Assembly: GCA_963853835.1 (NCBI GenBank)
Contig: OY970826.1
Span: forward strand, 77,308,929 to 77,372,928
Reading direction: 5' to 3'
Length of the DNA: 64,000 nucleotides
Source: Calendula officinalis
Taxonomy: Eukaryota > Streptophyta > Magnoliopsida > Asterales > Asteraceae
Positions 23,265 to 35,630 of this stretch are shown here, piece after piece. Numbering within the stretch: the stretch's first letter is position 1; every line of letters starts with the position of its first letter. The position numbers and the translations under genes were made by a program. The notes beneath the pieces were generated by a model that was given only the letters and a program-made list of their open reading frames with translations, was not told the origin of the DNA and made no database searches.

Positions 23265-23562
23265 TGATACGAACCGGAATTAAAGACACAAACAATCGAA
23301 TGCTTTATTGATAATCCTGGTAATAGAAATCCAGGTATCTCCCTAAACAAAACAAAATAACGACTTAATTTCTGAATGACTGACACAAAGGAATTCGGTC
23401 TCTATATATAGAGCCGAACCCAAACCCTAATCAACATAAATAAGGAAACGAAATAAAGACAAGCATTCGATTTAAACAAAACTTTGGGCTCAAGTTACTG
23501 CCTTGGGCCGGCGCCTATTGTAGACTTGGCCCCAATGTCCGGACTTGGGTCCGATCGTATCA
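23265..23562 (-). repeat. Gypsy 5' LTR
   Basis: 298-bp terminal repeat matching the left LTR with about five differences. The primer-binding site follows it on the minus strand after a three-base gap. Confidence 0.92.
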
Positions 23563-23664
23563 ATCTCTAATGCTCAAAACTAGTCCTAACAGGGAGGGAC
23601 GCGTCGGAAGAGGATATTATATTGGTCGTGGTCGCTTGCGACCATAGCGATACGGGTAGTCTTA

Positions 23665-24798
23665 GTATTACATGCCTTGTGATGAACAATACAAACAGCA
23701 GTACGTACGTGTATACATATGGTCGTCACCACGATAATCTAAAATTTACAAAAAAAAAGTACGGATTAGTTAAACAAACGATAATTTAGTCTAGTTGGTG
23801 TTGTCAGTTGTTAGTTATTTTCGTCGGGTGGTGCTATATTTTGTTTTTGTGTTGTCTTCTTCGATTGTCGTGGGGGTACTGTTGTGTTAATTTGTTTCCG
23901 TGTTTTGATTGATTCACTCCTTGTGGTGCTTTTTAATCCTAATTCCTCATTATCTTTTTACTGATTTTTTCTTTTCCATACACAAAACATATTAATGATT
24001 TATGCAATATACTTTTTTTTTTTCACTAGGCACTTTTACTTCTAAAGGTATTCTTATGTATGTAGTTTTTCATTTTAAAACTTCTTAAATAGTACAACTA
24101 ATTATATAACACGTATAATATATAATATACGTCCATGTAAATTGTAAAATAAGTAAAAGTATGCAAACTATTTATAATTCTATCACAAAAGCAACTACTT
24201 AAAAGGTTTATTCCATACTTCATCTCACGTGGATCGGTACGTATATATTGTCAACATGTAACATCATATGACAAAAACTAATTAAATCATATACGTGACA
24301 CATCATAATTAGTTGTAACAAATGAAAAGTGCATGTTTTATGGTTGCAATCTTGAGCGTTAGCAATCTTGATAAAAGGTTATGTAAATAAACTCTTTGTT
24401 TTTACCAAATACAATTGTAAACCCTTGAGATAAGTGATAAGCCCAACACCATCTACCAGTCTTTATATCAATAATTAATTTGATTTCACAAGCATACCAA
24501 AGGGTTTTTTTTCGAATATAAATATATGTATATATAGGTCTCATAAGTCTTCATGTTATAGTATAGTAGTTACGTACGCACTTATTTGTTAAGGTCTATT
24601 ATTGCTCGGGTTATATAATACTAATATAGTTGTTCTTATTTATGTGATGTCAAAGAAGTACTACGTACATATATTACCACAAGATGAATATGATTGATAT
24701 CAATGTATAATTAATATCTAAAAAGTCAACTTGTAATTTATATCATTCTTAACTATTCTTATTCTCTAATTTGGGTACATGATTTAATTAATAGTAAG
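23665..24798. other. Intergenic DNA between the NRT2 genes
   Basis: AT-rich host sequence between the Harbinger/Gypsy nest and the large Copia. No ORF, RNA gene or repeat pair was supported. It would be contiguous with 36259 onward before the Copia insertion. Confidence 0.4.
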
Positions 24799-24803
24799 AG
24801 CGC

Positions 24804-25426
24804 TGTTGGAACAAAATCACAGATCAACTAATTACTGATCCTGCAGTTAGTACTGGTCATGGTTATTACTGATGATGACTATGGTTGATACTGATGGGGC
24901 AGAATTACTTACTACTGATGAGTTGATACTGGTGAAAACTATAACTTAGTTACTACTGATCAAGGCACATATTGAAGATACTACTGATCTTAGTAGTTAC
25001 TACTGACGTTGTATCTGGACTTGCTACTGGTCACCAGACTTACTACTGACGATACAAATTTACTACTGGTATACGTTTTGGAAGCATATCAAGTCCGAGA
25101 TCTTCGTAGAGATAGTTATAGAATGTAATTCAATGTATATCTTTTTATAATTCGAATGTAAATCAAGTCCTAGAATAACTAGGGTAAATAGTTAGGCTTC
25201 AAGGACTATTATAAATAGTTCCTTACGAATTGTAAACGTACGTGTGTATTGTTAATCGATAATATACATTGAAGCTTTTTGTGAAACTGTGTTCGTAATA
25301 TTTTCGCATATTGTTTTACAGTTTATTGTTCTTAATATATTGATATAGTTTTGATCCGCTGCAACTTCTATTATCAATTAGATCTAAAGGTGTTTATTAA
25401 CTCTTCATAGTTAATCGATCCTGACA
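24804..25426 (+). repeat. Copia-1 5' LTR
   Basis: TGTTGGAAC ... CTGACA, 623 bp. A TATA element (TATAAATAG, 25210-25218) marks the U3/R region. Upstream of it, in the first 280 bases, twelve TACTGRY words occur, all on the plus strand. Confidence 0.94.
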
Positions 25427-25428
25427 AG

Positions 25429-25440
25429 TGGTATCAGAGC
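25429..25440 (+). other. Primer-binding site of Copia-1
   Basis: TGGTATCAGAGC, complementary to the 3' end of initiator tRNA-Met, two bases after the 5' LTR. Confidence 0.92.
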
Positions 25441-25513
25441 ATATTGGTTGTAGATCTACGATTTTTAAGAACAACAAAAAGTTTTAATCTTTAAAACACA
25501 CACATTATTAATC

Positions 25514-28057
25514 ATGACTAATAATAATGAAAGCACTCAAGCTAACAAAATCCCTATACTCACTCCCAATAACTTTGGAATATGGAAGAATCGTATTAAG
25601 CAATACATGCTTATTACTGATTATTCCATGTGGGAAGTTGTCATTGAAGGAAACAAAACTGGTCCTGTTCAAGCAAGCAGTTCTGCAACTGAAGCAGACA
25701 AACTCAAGTGTGAAAAGGAGAAGAAAGACAGAGGAATCGAACTCAAAACTCTAAGCACTCTCCTACTGGCCATTCCTAATGACTATCAACATCTCTTTGT
25801 TGAATATGATGATGCAAAGGTGCTGTGACAAGCACTGGAGAAGAGATTCGTTGGCACCAAGAGCACCAAGAGGAACATGAAGTCTGTTCTCAAGCAAGAC
25901 TTTGAAAACTTCAAAGGAAAGCCCAATGAGACACTCACTCAAGTGTTTGACAGATTCAACAAGCTAATTGGTGAACTTAACTAGGTTGGGGTTAAGATGG
26001 ATCAAGAAGATGTTAACATGAAGTTCCTAAGGTCTCTTAGTGAAGAATGGGCCATGTACACAGTGATATACAGACAGAGAGATGCACTAGAAGAAAAGGA
26101 GTTAGATGAACTCTACAATGATCTCAGATTATTTGAAACTGAGGTAAATCAAAAGAACCCTTCTATTTCTTCTAATAATGCTGCATTTGTATCTAGTACA
26201 GGTCAAGGTCAAGAAACTGCCACAGGAAAGGCTGCAGATTGTGAAGATGCTGCAAGAGAATCCTTTTTCACTAGTCATGTGCATACTGCACTAATTAGTG
26301 ATGATTTGGAACAATTGAATCCTGATGATCTTGAGGAGATGGATCTCAAATGGCAGATGGCTATGCTGAGCCTGAGAACCAAAAGGTTCTTAAAAAGGAC
26401 TGGAAGGACAAGTCTCAACTACAACAAAGGTGACAAAGCTGGATTTGACAAAACTAAAGTCAAATGTTACAACTGTAACAATCTTGGTCACTTTGCAAAA
26501 GAATGTCCTCAGCCAGACAAAAGATCAAAATCAACTGCTCTTGCTTCACAACAAGGACAAGGATATGACTGGAGCTTTCAAGCAGAAGAACATGCTCAAA
26601 ATCAAGCTCTTATGGCCTTTACTGACAGCAAATCTGAGGTAAAACCTAAACCTTGTACTTCTGAATGTATTAAAATTGTTAAAAATTTAGAAAAAGAAAA
26701 CACTAAATTAAATGAAGATTTAGCAAAAGCATTAAGAAGAAATTATGAATTTGATGGTGTGATTGCTGATCAAGAACATCAGATAAAGGTGCACCAGATG
26801 ATTGATCAAAGGATAAAGGAAGAACTGCTCCAAGCTGTAGATGAGAAAGATTACTATGAATCAAAAAATAAAAAACTAACAAGTAAATTAGAAGAATGTC
26901 AACTTGAAATTGAACAAAACAAACCAATAATTAAGAAATTTGAAAGAAGCACTAAAATTCTTGATGAATTAACTAATAATCAAACTACAGAAAAAGTTGT
27001 TCATGGGGTGGGATATCATGCTGTACCACCTCCATATAAATTCATCCCTCCACTTAAAGATAGTTCAGAAAGAATCATAAATGAATTAAAAAATGAAAAT
27101 CAAACTGAATCTAATAATGAAACATCTGAATCAAATGATTCTTCTGATGATGATCAAACTACAGACTCAATTGAATTCAAAATTTTTCAAACTAAATCTA
27201 CAAACTCAATTGATACAAGCTTTCACACAGCACAAAGTGAAGAAGACTCTCCTAAATATAATGCAGAAAATGTACCACAAATTCTAAGAAGGGGAAATGA
27301 AAGAAACAAAAATCAACTCTTAGATCAAAGAAAACCTGAAGGTGCCAAAGATAAGAAATTAAGATGTGTTATGTGCAACAAAGTAAATCATTTAGCAAAG
27401 GATTGCCACTTCAATCCAATTAACTGTAAAGAGTTTAAAGAATTTAAAAATTTTAAAGAAAAAGCAAAAACACAAAAGTTAAAAGATACTACTGGTCCTT
27501 CAGTAGTAAATAAAAATAAAACCCCAATTGCTGAAACACCAAGATTTGGAAGAAGTGCGCCAAGATTTGTGCAAAACAGAAGAGTTGGAAGCCCAAAGAA
27601 CAGCAATTACTTCAAGAACAATGAAAAATCTAATCAAAATAAACAATATTTTAAATTTTCCAACACCAGTAAAAACTTTAACAATTTTACTACTGGTGTT
27701 AACCCTAATTATAATGCTGTCTGGTACCAGTACAAAAACACTACTGGTAAAAACCCTATTTTTAAAAATACTACTGCTGCAAAACCATTTGCTCAAAATA
27801 CTCCTGATCATTCTAAACATGGTAAGTACCCAAATACTACTGGTCCATCAGTAGTAAAGTATTCTAAAGCTAAAAACAATGGGTATATACCAAGCTCGGT
27901 AGTAAACTCTAAAAAATCCAAAAGGGCAGTAGTAAAACAGAACACGAGTACTAAAAAGGTATGGGTACCAAAAATGTTTAAAGTTAACTGTTCTAAATCT
28001 GATTTCTCAAAGGATGAACCCAAGACATATAAAGCTTGGGTTCCCAAACTTAACTGA
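25514..28057 (+). pseudogene. Copia-1 gag with two stops
   Basis: Structural protein for retroelement particles. It starts at an ATG about 75 bases after the primer site (MTNNNESTQANK). The capsid-like part contains WEVVIEGN and a region ending RSLSEEWAMY. Two CX2CX4HX4C zinc knuckles follow (CYNCNNLGHFAKEC near 26466, CVMCNKVNHLAKDC near 27370), separated by a Glu/Lys-rich coiled-coil region, a long linker as in Sireviruses. TGA at 25826-25828 and TAG at 25982-25984 interrupt one continuous frame; the change to the pol frame comes after the stop at 28055-28057. The C-terminal third repeats NTTG and SVV peptides that come from the TACTACTGGT DNA motif. Confidence 0.88.
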
Positions 28058-28071
28058 TCATTTACTCACTT

Positions 28072-31000
28072 GTGCAGAGCATTCAGATCCCTGAAGAAGG
28101 TAGAACATGGCATATTGATAGTGGATGCTCAAGGCACATGACTGGAAATCTGCAAATTCTTAAAGATTTCAAGTTTTTTGATGGAGGATATGTGGCCTTT
28201 GGTGAGAACCCAAAGGGAGGTAAGATTACAGGTAAAGGTACGGTTACTAATGGCAAAATTACCTTTGATGATGTATTTTATGTAGCTGAGCTAAAATACA
28301 ATCAAGTCAGTGTGTCTCAAGTTTGTGATAAAAAGAACAAAATTCTTTTCACAGACATTGAGTGCACCATTCTTTCTCCTGACTTTATTTTAGATGAAAA
28401 ATATGTTGTTTTAAGAACTCCAAGGAGAAACAATGTGTATTGCCTGGATATAGGGGGAGAACTCATTTCTTCAAATGAGGTCAATTGTTTTATATCCAAG
28501 GCAAACACCACTGAATCAGAACTATGGCATAGAAGGATGTGTCACACTAATTTCAAAAACATGAACAATTTAGTAAAAAGAAATTTGGTCATTGGACTAC
28601 CTCAAAAACAATTCATGTGTGATCATCATTGTGTTGCATGCCTAAAAGGTAAACAACACAAGACTTCTCATAAGTCCAAATCTGTGAACTCTATTTCTGT
28701 TCCTTTACAACTCTTACATATGGACCTATTTGGACCTACAAATGTAATGAGTATTGGAAAGAAACAATATTGTCTTGTTATTACTGATGACTTTTCCAGA
28801 TATACATGGGTTTTCTTTCTCAGGACAAAAGATGAAACAAGTGAACTCATCAAGAACATAATTGTTAAACTGGAGAACACATCTGATCAAAAAGTTAAAG
28901 CCATAAGATGTGATAATGGCACAGAATTTAAAAATGCTAATTTAATTAACTTTTGTGATCTTAAAGGTATTGACAGACAATACAGCTCACCTAGAACTCC
29001 TCAACAAAATGGTGTAGCTGAAAGAAGAAATAGAACCATCATAGAAGCAGCAAGATCAATGTTAGCAGATTCAAAGTTACCAATCACTTTTTGGGCTGAG
29101 GCTGTTAATACTGCCTGTTATGTTCAAAACAGAGTATTAATAGTGAAGCCACATTATAAAACACCATATGAACTTCTTAATAAAAGAAAACCTTCTATAA
29201 GTGTTTTAAAATCATTTGGTTGTCCTTGTACTATTCTGATTACAAGAGAACAAATTGGTAAGTTTGACTGCAAAGCTGATGATGGAATATTTGTGGGATA
29301 CTCTACTCAAAGGAAATCATACAGAGTGTTCAACAAAAGACTAAGGATAATTGAAGAAAGCATCAATGTATCCTTTAATGAAAATGTTCCTAATGAACAA
29401 GGAAATGGTCCAGATTGGCTATTTAACATAGACAATCTAACCAAATTCTTTAATTCTAACATGGATTTAAATGCAGGTGATTCAAATTGTCATATTCAAA
29501 AGGAAGGAACATCATCTGTTAATACTGGTCAAGAAGAGATGAGATACATAGTAGTTAATACTGCTCCCACAGTTAATACTGAGGACAGTAATAACTCAAA
29601 TACTGGAAGCAGTAGTAACTCTGAGAATGAGGACAGTAGTAATTCAAATACTACTGGTATCAGTAATAGTACTCAAAATACTACTGGTCCTAACAATAAC
29701 CTAAATTCTCAAGATACTACTGATCCCACTAACAACAACAATACTACTGATCTTGATGAAGACAATAACAGTGGTAATGCTGACCAAGATAATGATGAAC
29801 CAAACATCAATGACAATGAAGGATCACTAGAAGAGCAAATGCCTGAGACAAATGAGTCCAATCTTGAAAATCAACTAGTGGTTGATAGAGCTACAACAAC
29901 AAGGACTCAGAAGAACCATCCATTAGACCTTGTTCTAAGTGATGTTAACTCACCACTGCAAACAAGAAGCAAATTAAACAAAAGCTTAACTGCAAACATG
30001 TGTAATATAAGTTTAATTGCTAATGAATGTATGTTTGAATGTTTTCAGTCTCAGGATGAACCAAAGAAGATTCAACAAGCAATGAAGGACTCAAACTGGA
30101 TTGAGGCAATGCAAGAAGAACTCCTTCAATTCAAATTACAAGCTGTTTGGACACTTGTACCTCTACCAAAAGGAAAAAGAGCCATTGGAACAAGGTGGAT
30201 CTTTAGAAACAAGAAAGATGAAAGAGGTATAGTGATCAAAAACAAAGCCAGACTTGTAGCCCAATGATACACTCAAGAAGAAGGAATAGACTATGATGAA
30301 GTATATGCTCCTGTTGCTAGAATTGAAGCAATAAGAATCTTCTTAGCATATGCTTCATACAAGAAGTTTAAGGTCTATCAAATGGATGTAAAGAGTGCTT
30401 TCCTTTATGGGAAAATTGAAGAGGAAGTATATGTCTGCCAACCTCCAGGTTTTGAAGATCCAAAACATGGTGATTATGTATTCAAACTAGACAAAGCTCT
30501 ATATGGCCTACATCAGGCATCAAGAGCATGGTATGATACATTATCATCATATCTATTTAAAAATAATTTCAAAAGAGGAGCCATTGACAAAATTTTGTTT
30601 ACAAAGAAAGTCAAAAATGATATACTACTTGTACAAATCTATGTAGATGATATCATTTTTGGTTCAACAAATGATTTTTTATGCAAAGAATTTGAAGAAC
30701 TGATGCAAATCAAATTCAAGATGAGCTCTATGGGTCCAATGAACTTCTTCCTTGGACTCCAAGTCAGTCAAAGAACAGATGGTATTTTGATAAACCAATC
30801 AAAATATGTTAAAGACATCTTGCAGAAGTTTGATTTGAAATACTGCAAGAGTGCAAGTACACCAATGGAAACACACAAACACCTACATCCAGATGTTGAG
30901 GGGGAGGATGTAGATGAACACTTATATAGATCAATGATAGGCTCTTTGATGTACTTAAGTGCATCAAGACCTGACATTATGTATAGTGTTTGTGTGTGTG

Positions 31001-31584
31001 CAAGATATCAAGCAAGACCTAAAGAACTACACTTGCAGGCTGTCAAAAGAATATTCAGATACTTAAAAGGCAAACCATCACTTGGTCTATGGTATCCACA
31101 TGATTCACCCTTTGAACTCATAGCCTACACAGATAGTGACTATGGAGGTGAATGTCAAGACAGAAAATCCACTACTGGTGGATGTCAATTTTTTGGATCA
31201 AGACTGGTGTGATGGCAATGCAAGAAACAAACAAATGTATCAACATCAACTGCTGAAGCAGAGTATGTAGCTGCATCTGCTTGTTGTGCTCAAGTACTCT
31301 AGATTCAAAACCAGCTTCTAGACTTTGGTATCTCTATCCTTAGAACTCCTATTTATATTGATAATCAAAGTGCTACTAGTATTGTGAACAACCCAGTAAA
31401 ACACTCTAAAACCAAACACATTGAAATAAGATTTCATTTTATAAGAGATTGCAATGAAAAGAAATTAATCAAAGTAGTTAAAATTCATACTGATGATCAA
31501 TTAGCAGATCTTTTTACAAAAGTATTTGATGTAGGAAGATTCAACTTCTTGGTTAGCAGTATTGGAATGATTTTGATAAACTAA
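28072..31584 (+). pseudogene. Copia-1 pol (PR-IN-RT-RNaseH) with three stops
   Basis: Domains in order: protease (HIDSGCSRHMTG near 28110); GAG-pre-integrase (ELWHRRMCHTNF) with an HHCC zinc site; integrase core with Asp in HMDLFGP, Asp in IRCDNGTEF and Glu in QQNGVAERRNR; an Asn/Ser/Thr-rich spacer at 29440-29880; reverse transcriptase (WIFRNKKDERG, VYQMDVKSAFL, YVDDIIFGS); RNase H (YTDSDYGG, STAEAEYVA, QLADLFTK). In-frame stops: TGA at 30265-30267 just after LVAQ, TGA at 31210-31212, and TAG at 31300-31302. The pol frame differs from gag. All catalytic motifs remain readable, so decay is recent. Confidence 0.92.
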
Positions 31585-32165
31585 AATCTCACTCAAAATC
31601 ATGTGTAAAGTTTTTGTTGTAAAAAGTTATTTATTTGTTTAAGTGTTTTACTACTGGTAGGTCTGTACTACTGATATGTAGGCATGTGCACAAAATACTA
31701 CTGGTAGTTCATTACTACTGATGTGTATTAGGTTTACATAAATACTACTGGTAAGTCAGTACTACTGGTATTCACATATACTACTGGTCTTGTGTGTTAA
31801 TGGTTTCTACTGATGTCTATAGTTACTACTGATGTCAAAATCCTTAGTTACTACTGATGTTCATAGATACTACTGACGTTCTCTTACTGATATCTAATTT
31901 ACTACTGGTATTTCAAGTCAAAATTACCAAACTAACCCCCGTGAAAATAACCGTTATGTTATGATTCGAAGGGCAATTTAGTCTTTTTGCAGGTTAAATC
32001 GAAAGATTAAAAGGCGGCAGTCGATTAGTTTAGCATTATCTTCACTTCGATTTACCAAATCCTCTCGATAAACCCTAACTTACGATCAAAAACCTTACAC
32101 CAGTAACAAAAATTCTTACTTGTTTCTCTCAAAACAAAAGATCAAACTCTTCAAAATAATCAACA
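31585..32165 (+). repeat. Copia-1 spacer with a TACTACTGRT array
   Basis: Non-coding interval between pol and the third ORF. In about 280 bases (31645-31915) it contains thirteen TACTG(A/G)(T/C) words, most extended to TACTACTGGT or TACTACTGAT, all on the plus strand and irregularly spaced at 13-35 bases. The remainder is plain and ends in the third ORF's leader. Confidence 0.9.
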
Positions 32166-35100
32166 ATGGCAACTCTACAATCTCTCGATGTTAAAACAGA
32201 TCTTAAATACTCAGAGTTCCACAATATGTGTGCGTTTCTACGCAATCCAGATGGCACAAAAGACTTTCGACCAATCGTACAATTCCTGAGAAACTCATAC
32301 ATAAAGTTTGCTCTAACTGTAAATCCGAGAGCATATCAACAGCACTTGGTTGATTTCTGGACCAATACTGAAAGAACAGAAGGTGCAACTGTGCCTATGA
32401 TAAAATCATCGGTGGATGGAAAGACTATCACAATCACTGAACAATCGATTCGACACCATCTACAACTACATGATGATGCAGGTATGTTTACACTTCCTAA
32501 GGAATTCATTGCTGAAATTGTAAATAAATTGGGTTATGAGGGAAGACTTAACATAGTAACTTTCCAAAAAGGTCTTCCCTCCCCACAATGGAAATTTCTT
32601 GTACATACTATTCAGCACTGTATTTCTCCAAAAAGAAGTACTTGGAATGAGTTTAATAAGGCAATAGCCTCTGCTGTTGTCTGTTTATGCACAGACCAAG
32701 TATTTAATTTTTCATATATGATTTTTGAAGGTATGTTGGGAAATCTTAGTTCCTCAAAATTTTTAATGTATCCCAGATTTCTTCAACATATTATAAACTG
32801 TGAATTGCAAAACTTGTCAACTCCCAAAAACATTTTTATCATTCCTGAGTTGAACAAGAAAGTTTTCTCAAATATGAGAAAATAATTTAAATTTTCGGGC
32901 AAGGAAACCCATTTGTTTCCTAATATGATCAAAGATCAACCACAACTTGGAGAGGGTTCAATCATAGATACAACCCAAATTGAACCTCAACCCACTCCAT
33001 CACCCCCAAATGCAGCCCAAACACCACCCCAAATAGTCACTCAATCACCCACACATATAGAAGTCCTGAATGTGTCCCAGGAACTTGAAACAAATCTGCA
33101 GAGTGCTACTCTTCACTCTGTGGAAGACCTACCAAACAAAACCCAAAATATTTCCACAACTTATAAAAGGAAGAAAACTTCTTTCAAGGACACCAGGGGA
33201 CAAATTGAGTCACACCCCAGGCTCCAAGAGTTGTCCTCCAAGGAGGAGAGAGGACATGAGGCGAGGGCTTTCACTACTGATGCCCCAAAGGTGGGTGCAC
33301 AGGACAGTGAAAACATAACTAAGACCCAGACCTCGGCAACTTTAAGTGATGACTCATTTGAGGAATTACTTAAAGGACCCCGGTGCCAAGAAACCACAAG
33401 GGGGGGGGGGCACTTCTGCTTCTTCTAGGAAGAAGAGGGTGTCTAAACAACCCAATGAATCACCAAGAAGTGATGAGGGTAGATCTATGGATTTGATGGA
33501 AAGGATGGAAAACCTTAAAGCCAATGTACCAGTCAGTGAGCCCGATGATCTTGCTAGATGGAGTGAGGGCAGTATTAAAACCAAACAATTGACGGATAAA
33601 TTGGATTCTCTTGAATTTACTGTACAAGACTGTCTTAAGTACCTCACCAATCAGGGAAGAACAATAACAGTGATGAAGAGACACATTAATACAATCAACA
33701 AAAGGATGCGGTTATATGAGCACAGGCTTCATCAACAAACAAAGATTATCAGAAGATTGAAAAAGAAGGTTGATGATAGTGAGGCTCCACCAGTTGAGCT
33801 CACTAAGGGGGAGAAGGAAAACATTCAAAGTATGATTGATGAATCAATTGCAGCAGCAACAACTTCTCTTCTCAACCTCAAAGAAACAACAGTTGATGAA
33901 GGCCCAGAAAAGATGGATGTTGATGATGAGCCAATTACTACTGCTCCTATGGAACAACAAGCTGAACAAGAAGTATCAGTAGTAACTCCTACTACTGATA
34001 TTATAGCAGTAGTAAATCAACAAAAGGAAATAATTGCACCAAATACTATTGTCGACCTATCAGTAGTAACTCCTGAAGTCACACCAGTAGTAACTACTTT
34101 GGTTACTACTGAAGAGGAAGAACTACAACTCCCAGAGTTAATTGAAAGGGAAAGACATGTCATCATCTCCAAACCACCAACTCCTAATCAACCACTTATC
34201 ATACCTGACATTGATGATAATGTGAATTGGTTTGAGGTAGATGAATGTACACTTCATCCACACCCTAAAATTTTATCAGAAGATCAACTACATTTATTTT
34301 ATCCAAAACTTCTGATTCTGGGTGTACCTGATATGAAATACACTCCACCTCCACCATCTGCCTGTATTGGAAAAGGAAAGGAAGTTTATGATGATGACTA
34401 TCCCAACAGAGCTTTAGGTCACCAAATGGTGAATAAAATTAATCATGTCAGATCTGAAAAACAGTCCAGATGGAGGGTAAAACACAAGAAATTTTTGGAG
34501 AATGTGAAGATGTATCAAGCTCGTGAGGAGAAGAAAAAGAAGAAAAATCAAGAAGCAGAAATACTTGTTCAACTAACAGATATCCAGTTGGAAGCTCAAA
34601 AGGCAGAATTTAAAAGGTTCAGAAAAGTTGAAGAAGAACATATAAAATGTCTTGAAGATTTGGTTTCTGAATGCAAAAGAACAAAAAGTGAGCTAACTGA
34701 TGATGTGTTTGAACAGAAGACAAATATGATTGATTTTCTCAAATCAAAAGGGCACAATGCAAAGTCCTTTGGCAGAATGAAGATGATGACCATTATTGAA
34801 AAATATTGTGCTGCCAAGAAGAAGGATTTGGCTGAACAAGAAGAAAAAGAAGCAAAGAAATCAAAAGCCCTAATTCCAATCAGTCCAACATTAATCAAAA
34901 CTGGTAGTACATCAACTACTGGTGATTCCTCAACTCCCCAATCAAAGAAGAGAAAAGCTGTTACTCAAGAACAGAGTACTAAAAAGAAGTCTAAAACAGA
35001 ACAAATCATTCCTGTTCTTGAAGTACCTGTTGCTCCCTTGCAGAACAATCCAATCATCAATTGGAGAGTTATGCCTAACAATGTTATAGAGATTGTAAGG

Positions 35101-35598
35101 GAAGACAAAATTATACAAAGATTTACTGGATGGTTACCATTGATTGGATCATGCTCAAGAAGTGATGTTATTAAACTTCTAACCATTGGAAAACCAAGAA
35201 TGTCAAAGAAATCATGGAAAGAGTCTGGTGCTGGATATTTGACAAGAATGATAGATGCTGCATTTTATCCAGACAACTACCTAGAACAATTTACAGATCC
35301 AGATAATGTATATGCTTAGAATGTGATTCCAACTGCAAATATGTATTTCTTTGAAAAATCAGGCAAAAGATGTGAGCTCTACTTATATGAAAAAGAATAT
35401 CCACATTCTGAAAAGACTATGTATCAGATATTCACAAATACAATGATGAAACCTTATGATGCTGTTATGTTTCAGAACAAATTAACTTATTTTACAAAGA
35501 GAAACAGCAAATACATCATTGAACAAAGACATCAACAAAATCAAAGAACTCTGGAGAAAAGAAAGAAAGAAGAGGAAGAACAAAAGAAACTTATGTGA
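32166..35598 (+). pseudogene. Copia-1 third ORF (Sirevirus extra ORF), broken
   Basis: A long ORF between pol and the 3' LTR, the position of the envelope-like ORF of Sireviruses; function unknown. It starts MATLQSLDVK at 32166. The first 240 residues form a compact domain (YIKFALTVNPRAYQQHL, SPQWKFLVHTIQHC, KFLMYPRFLQ) like proteins common in Asteraceae genomes, sometimes labelled longin-like without clear support. A Pro/Thr/Gln-rich linker, a Lys/Glu coiled coil near 34500-34850 and a second conserved end domain (WRVMPNNVIEIVRED, KSWKESGAGYLTRMIDAAF) follow. TAA at 32883-32885, a frame change at the eleven-G run 33400-33410, and TAG at 35317-35319 break it. No signal peptide or clear membrane span was seen, so envelope function is not supported. 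Confidence 0.82.
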
Positions 35599-35617
35599 TT
35601 AAAAAGGAATTAATAAG

Positions 35618-35630
35618 TTTAGGGGGAGAT
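35618..35630 (+). other. Polypurine tract of Copia-1
   Basis: TTTAGGGGGAGAT directly before the 3' LTR, the plus-strand primer position. Confidence 0.88.

Larger units (their letters stand above)
19781..23562 (-). mobile_element. Ty3/Gypsy chromovirus, internally deleted
   Basis: Two 298-bp LTRs (TGATACGAAC ... GATCGTATCA) bound the element, with an exact ATCTC target duplication (19776-19780, 23563-23567). The primer site TGGTATCAGAGC lies next to the right LTR on the minus strand (about 23250-23261), and a purine tract GGGGCAGGAG next to the left LTR. By eye the LTRs differ at about five positions, so insertion was fairly recent. It is 3.8 kb because most of reverse transcriptase, RNase H and the integrase core are missing. 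Confidence 0.93.
19534..23591 (-). mobile_element. Solo Copia LTR, itself interrupted by Gypsy
   Basis: Read on the minus strand it starts TGTTAGGACTAG and ends CGATCTATCA, with a GGTATAAATACC TATA element. It is flanked by an exact 5-bp duplication GGGAG (19529-19533 and 23592-23596). It is homologous to the 3' LTR of the Copia element at 48707-50760. No PBS or internal region adjoins it, so it is a solo LTR left by LTR-LTR recombination. Without the Gypsy insert it is about 270 bp. Confidence 0.85.
19329..23661. mobile_element. Harbinger-type MITE split by nested LTR elements
   Basis: The left end GACTACCCGTAATGGG and inverted right end GACTACCCGTATCGC are flanked by TTA (19326-19328, 23662-23664). 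Its own sequence is only about 270 bp (19329-19533 and 23597-23661); the rest is a solo LTR that in turn holds a Gypsy element. CpG-rich words such as GCGACGC/GCGTCGC occur inside. Confidence 0.8.

Noticed and set aside
24833..25075. Possible CRISPR-like or satellite array from the regularly seen TACTG words
   Set aside because: Words are 7-10 bases with irregular spacing, lie inside a bounded LTR and recur in the other LTR. There are no direct repeats of CRISPR length.
32166..35598. Envelope glycoprotein or longin/synaptobrevin assignment for the third ORF
   Set aside because: No signal peptide, membrane anchor or glycoprotein-like cysteine pattern was seen, and no longin motif can be pointed to. 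Function is left unknown.
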